A DNA stretch of 64,000 nucleotides, from NCBI GenBank assembly GCA_949316235.1, contig OX438748.1:7691001-7755000 (forward strand), written 5' to 3'. The notes beneath the pieces were generated by a model. That model was not told where the DNA came from, ran no database searches, and worked only from the letters and a program-made list of their open reading frames with translations. Shown piece by piece: positions 59,604-64,000 of the stretch. Source of the stretch: Oegoconia quadripuncta (lineage: Eukaryota > Arthropoda > Insecta > Lepidoptera > Autostichidae). The translations under genes and the position numbers were made by a program. The stretch's first letter is position 1, and every line of letters begins with the position of its first letter.

Positions 59604-59720
59604 GAAACATTTACGATCATGAAAGACATAACATGAATTTTATTAATCTGAAATATTTATTATCATAAAAGACATGACATTAACTTGAATTTTACTAATT
59701 TGAAATATTTATTGAATGTA
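59604..59720. repeat. two to three degenerate tandem units
   Basis: GAAAcATTTAcgATCAT-AAAGACAT-type units start near 59604, 59650 and 59701 (GAAATATTTATT), with TGAATTTTA(C/T)TAAT within them. Confidence 0.5.
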
Positions 59721-59784
59721 ATGCTTAAAAGTAAGATAACAAAGCATCACCACCGGTACATGATGTCTGGAATCGTGAATTTCT

Positions 59785-60510
59785 TATAATTTGCTGGACA
59801 ATTGTGTTCATCTGACGAACGACAAGTATAATGGCTTTTCGTCCAGAATACCTCAGTGCTCGAATACGAAAGTCTTTAATCTATGTGTGTTACCCGCGAT
59901 GACTTATGGCACTGAAACGTGGTCTCTCACTATAGGCCTCATAAGAAAGCTCAAGGTCAGGCAACGAGCCATGGATGGATGGTCGGCGTTTCACTACGTG
60001 ATCGAATCAGGAATGAAGACGTCCGCAGATGAACGAAATAGCTCAGCGGATTAGTAAATTGAAGTGGAAGTGGGCAGGGCACATAGCTCGAAGAACTTAT
60101 GGGCGGTGGGGCATTAATTAATTAATTAATTACACATTCTACAATTTCTATAATAATAATTAAATTTTCAAAATAATTTCAAATTAATATAATTTACTTT
60201 CCATGTTTCAATTTTGATTTTTCTTTATGTTTTAATTTTTCAATTGACATTTGAATTCACAATTGTTATTTTAAATTTTCAATGTCTACCACTGTTTATT
60301 AACATAGTTATAGGTGACTGTACTAACAAAGATGGACCTTATTGTCTGGAAAAATAAATGACATAAAAAATTAAAATTCTCCTATGGAGACCACACACCG
60401 GCATACGCAGCGTAGGACGTCCACTTACAAGGTCGTGGGAAGTCGCTGGATGCAGGCCGCTTCCAACCGGTCACTCGCATATCTAGGTCTATGTACAGCG
60501 TCCTGTGACG
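59785..60510 (+). pseudogene. RTE LINE ORF 3' remnant, interrupted
   Basis: It codes LCVLPAMTYGTETWSLT, IGLIRKLKVRQRAMDG, later KLKWKWAGHIARRTYGRWG, and on the far side of an insert RRTSTYKVVGSRWMQAA, all RTE reverse-transcriptase C-terminal wording with stops and shifts. A 253-bp AT-rich insert at 60118-60370 splits it. Confidence 0.6.
60118..60370. mobile_element. AT-rich insert at a TTAA site in the RTE remnant
   Basis: TTAA occurs at 60114-60117 and 60371-60374. Removing the insert plus one TTAA restores GGGGCATTAAAATTCTCC, close to the undisturbed RTE text at 1400. TTAA duplication is the piggyBac hallmark, but no terminal inverted repeat is visible and the left edge lies in TTAATTAA repeats. 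Confidence 0.35.
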
Positions 60511-60754
60511 ATGATGAAGTATAATGACAATATAATGTATTGCCTTTTTGTACAATAAAGCGTTTACAAACAAACAAACAAATGACATACCAATTTCTTG
60601 GCCTCATCTAAGAATTAACATGTATAATGAGAATCAACACGACTTCCAGGAGTATTACGCAGATGCAAAGAATACAAAAAAATTTGAAAAGATCATTAAA
60701 TTATCCCGACCGGGAATCATAGTCACGACCTTTGTGAAGCAAACACGTTACTAA

Positions 60755-60885
60755 ACCTTTCGGCCACGGAGGTTTTTTTTATGCACGAGTTCGTACTTGA
60801 CCTCAATCACATCTGTTGTTAAGTGAAGATGAGGTCGAAGGTGGAAATGTACTGACCCGGAAACCTCAACACATTTGGGGAAGGC
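60755..60885 (-). repeat. SINE family C, 3' part
   Basis: On the minus strand: GTTTCCGGGTCAGTACATTT, ACCTTCGACCTCATCTTCAC, GAGGTCAAGTACGAAC and an A-run, as in the 27380 copy. Confidence 0.6.
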
Positions 60886-61506
60886 GGTAAGGTTATCACA
60901 AGTTTTATAAAAATTTGAACTACCTGATGATACGATACGATTATCCACAAGCCCTATAAAAAATATTATTATCCCGTCCTAAAGAAATATCCATTACAAT
61001 TATATAACTTTGACAAGGTTCTACGTTTACATACCGCTCGCTACATATTTCAAAGCTAGCATACTATGGAAACCTCCCCTAACTTCCTAACGATGTATTG
61101 TCTAATAACACGCTTTATGGTGTTCCAATGTCACAGGACCCGGCAGTCGGGAGATGGGGCGAAGGCCGCGATAATTGGGGCGCATCGACTATGTAGGGCG
61201 AGGTGGGTCACGGCCGCGTCCCGCGCCCCACCCCCCACCTCCTACCAAGGATGCATTGGATCCAGGATGCGACCATATTTTATAGAAGCACTTTATTACT
61301 ATCCGAGATTTATCCGAGTGAGAAAGTGGACATTTTTAATTTCCAACAATATTGTTATTACGAGTAAATCATAAAAATATTTATAAACATGTCTTTATTT
61401 TATTACATTTTATAACAAACGATCTAAATACACACTTATACCTAGAGCAAGTCTCCGATTTGCTAGAAAATAAAGTACAGGATAGAAAAGATAAATGTAT
61501 ACCGAC

Positions 61507-61665
61507 AACCTGTTTGGTGGAATGCGTGGTGGTCAGAAATCGTACTGCTATAAAAAAGGTAGCGGGTTCGAATCCTGCTAGGGCCATAAATTTGTAGGAT
61601 GAATACGGATACGTGTACGTACCTGAGTTATTGATGGTTTTATTTATAATGTAAAATATTTTTAA
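61507..61665 (+). repeat. SINE-like tRNA-derived repeat
   Basis: GGTGGAATGCGTGGTGG and, further on, GCGGGTTCGAATCCTGC (B box) followed by GGATGAATACGGATACG. This resembles a SINE head and body related to family B. One copy only. Confidence 0.4.
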
Positions 61666-62520
61666 AAAAAATTGTGTAGTATATCAACCATCTACTACAC
61701 AAATATGCATATTGCATATGGCGTTGTGTGTATGTGGATATTTATTTATTTATAAACAATATCTTCATGTATTACCTGCCCAAGGTATCTAAAAAGTACG
61801 AACTAATGCTATTTTTGATGTTTTTATATTACGCAGTACAAGAATTAACAGAAAGCAGAAACATTTTATACGGAATTACTGAGTCCATTTTAATTAATGT
61901 GATACTTTTCTTCTTATTAGACTCAATCTCGAACACAAATTATTATGTTACGAAATAAATAAGATAGGTTTCACAAAAAGTTTTATTAATTATAGTTAAT
62001 AATAACATTTATTATGAAATGTAATTGAATTTGTAAATGTGTAGTTTGCGTCGCACCCAAGAGTGGATGACAATAAAGTTTACATTTTCGGATGGTGCAA
62101 TAATACAGTGTTTTTTTTTCTAAATCAATGGGTTCGTCGCCCAGCTAGGGTTATTACTTATTCAAAATTCTAACAAGCAGTTTATATTGTATCAAAATCG
62201 GCCCTGAGACTCGTTTAGGCTGGGTGGGTACCCACGTTAGGCTTTTAATGGGTCCGACAATCGGGCCGATTTTTTGTCGTCTTTTATCACCGATTTTTTG
62301 ACCGACTTGTAGGATGTTGAAACGCACATTTCAAGATTTTTCAAGCTTTCATTTTTTATCAACAAAAATCGGTCATTGATTACGGCGAGGGACCTTAAGC
62401 ATTTTTCTCTATTCCCGAAATTGACCACCAAACCCCCTTGAAAACTTCACCCCATACTTATATACAGTCAGCATTAAAATTTATGTTACCTTGCTCGCAT
62501 TGCGCACACAATATTTATGT

Positions 62521-62654
62521 TGTGATTTTTAGTCGGCCGATAGTTAGTTGCAACCATTTTCGATAGTTCGATCCGTTCGTCAAATGCGCGCACTGCCATA
62601 TAACTGCATACTGAATCCAAGTATCGCCCGACTATCGATCGACTAAAACTCACA
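62521..62654. mobile_element. MITE, 24-bp TIRs
   Basis: The ends TGTGATTTTTAGTCGGCCGA and its imperfect complement (CGATCGACTAAAACTCACA) enclose 134 bp of non-coding DNA. Confidence 0.5.
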
Positions 62655-63542
62655 AGTGCGCGCTGGCTCTTAATCAAACTTTGCATACAATTAATAAAAC
62701 GGAACTTTGCATACAACATAAAATAGACGACGCCGAGTGACAAACATTAAAAAAGGTACGCAGAGATAGTTCGGAGAGTGGAGAGGATGAATGAAAGAAC
62801 ATTAACGAAAGAAATATACGAAGCGAATGTGGATGGGTAATAGTGTTGGTAGAGAACACCACGGCGAATGCACCACGATTAATCGGGGACGTCTTAAAGA
62901 AAGGCCAAGTCGAGGGTACCCTAAACTGACAAGCATATATGAACAACATTATGAGATTAAATGAAGCAAAAAAGGTATATTAGGATCGTAGCAAGTGGAA
63001 GTCTGTGGTGTCTGTCTAGTAAAATACATTTAGAAAATTGTTACGGATCTCTAACAGTTCCGATGTCCCTTTCTATGTTGTAAGTTACAATCTTTTCAGC
63101 ATTTCTTTCAGTGTTCGCTTTTCATAAATGCTAAGATAATTTAACCATCTTGTCTGACAGCTTATATGCACACTATGAGGCCATCTTTTTACATGCAGGC
63201 TCTTAAATAAGCCCTAAGTGAATCAGGGGAAGCCGGAGGCCCCAAAAACGATTGCAGATAAGCCCCTGTCTCCCCGATAGAGGTACAAGGGGAGGAATTT
63301 ATCTCCCAAGATAAAAAAACCCAGCAGACATTCCTATTTTCTTTTGCGAAAGCATATAAAATAGTGTCTGGAATTAATTTTGTAAACAATCTGTGCAGCG
63401 ACGTTTCAGCAGAATAGAAGAGAGATAGTAGATTATTTAAATGTTGTGGATAAAAGAGATGTACCTTCCTTATTTAAACAATAAATGACTCATTCATGTG
63501 GTGTCAACTCTTTGTTCCGACTAATACGAACGAGATAGTGGT

Positions 63543-63681
63543 GTCGATTCGGATGTACACCAACTAAACTAAACTAAAACCAGTTTTGGAGTGGTACCGT
63601 CGCATCGTACTGTTGCAGGGAGAAAGAGACAGTACTACTTTAAAATTGGTTTTAGTTTAGTTAGTGTACATCCGAATCGAC
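63543..63681. mobile_element. MITE, about 40-bp TIRs
   Basis: The left arm 63543-63587 (GTCGATTCGGATGTACAC, AACTAAACTAAA) and right arm 63642-63681 are inverted, differing by a four-base CTAA repeat and two substitutions. The middle is 54 bp. No target duplication was seen. Confidence 0.7.
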
Positions 63682-63904
63682 AATCATTAAAATTAGTTTA
63701 CAGAAGGTGTCATCAGAATCGATACATCATTACCTTCTTCTTTCGGCCATATTATTCCTTCTAGTTTTATATTGCATTAAATACAGGTCATATTAGTCAG
63801 GAGTAATACTTGTATGCCGATTTTATAATACAAACAATATGAGAGTGTATTCTATAAAAAAAATTGTCACTATTTATATCAAAAACGATAACAAACTCTA
63901 TAAT

Positions 63905-63970
63905 ACTTTAAAATGCTGTGCAGGTTCAGCAGTGGACGTCCTGTGACGTATATGGTGATGATGATTAGGC
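63905..63970 (+). repeat. RTE LINE 3' tail
   Basis: GGTTCAGCAGTGGACGTCCT then GGTGATGATGATT, as at 6940. Confidence 0.45.
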
Positions 63971-64000
63971 AGGTTAAATGTTTTATATATATTCTTTATT

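Larger units (their letters stand above)
54477..64000 (-). other. presumed EndoA first intron or upstream region
   Basis: No exon coding the family start (MAFAGLKKQINK-like) was recognised on the minus strand. The region holds the repeats listed separately. The GC-rich patch at 61130-61260 is the only stretch resembling a promoter by composition. Confidence 0.35.

Noticed and set aside
61555..61590. tRNA gene on the B box GGTTCGAATCC
   Set aside because: No anticodon arm or acceptor stem could be folded upstream, and the downstream text resembles a SINE body.
54477..64000. First coding exon of EndoA
   Set aside because: I looked for a minus-strand MAFAGLKKQINK-like stretch followed by a donor and did not find it. 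It may lie beyond the window.

Overview
The window is a piece of an AT-rich, transposon-dense insect nuclear genome, most likely lepidopteran. The reasons are two spliced animal genes with GT/AG introns, an intron-free polyubiquitin array, tRNA-derived SINEs, and a LINE/Helitron/MITE mix of the kind typical of moths and butterflies. The species cannot be named from this sequence. All splice joins were placed by eye, using GT/AG signals, reading-frame continuity and domain continuity.

Layout. (1) 1-16,050, minus strand: the 5' half of a Ras GTPase-activating protein gene (Drosophila vap, vertebrate RASA1). Seven coding exons encode the N-terminus, SH2, SH3, SH2 and the start of the PH domain. 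The C2 and RasGAP exons lie left of position 1. Its introns hold SINEs, a copia remnant with a nested LINE, and a 3-kb CR1/Jockey-group LINE. (2) 16,253-21,852, minus strand: a complete-looking I-like LINE with both ORFs open and an 11-bp target-site duplication. (3) 21,853-32,810, plus strand: polyubiquitin. It has an inferred heat-shock-element/TATA/Inr promoter near 22.0-22.2 kb, a non-coding first exon, a 6-kb repeat-filled 5'-UTR intron, and one coding exon of 17 ubiquitin units. (4) 32,811-35,360: intergenic, with a foldback repeat and a Helitron remnant. (5) 35,360-54,480, minus strand: endophilin A. Ten coding exons encode the BAR domain, a long linker and the C-terminal SH3. The exon with the start codon was not found and probably lies right of position 64,000. 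(6) 54,480-64,000: presumed EndoA first intron or upstream DNA, filled with SINE, RTE and MITE remnants.

How the genes relate. vap (Ras signalling) and EndoA (synaptic vesicle endocytosis) are on the minus strand, with polyubiquitin on the plus strand between them. Without the 5.6-kb LINE, the vap start and the polyubiquitin TATA box would lie only about 0.6 kb apart. The LINE therefore seems to have opened up a compact divergent promoter region.

I found no clearly undescribed multi-gene system. The strongest points for a second look are the intact LINE at the divergent promoter, the 268-bp-arm foldback element carrying a tRNA B-box-like motif inside a Helitron, the uniform Ala19 in all 17 ubiquitin units, the expanded EndoA linker with a frame-neutral cassette exon, and several MITEs whose ends can be placed closely.
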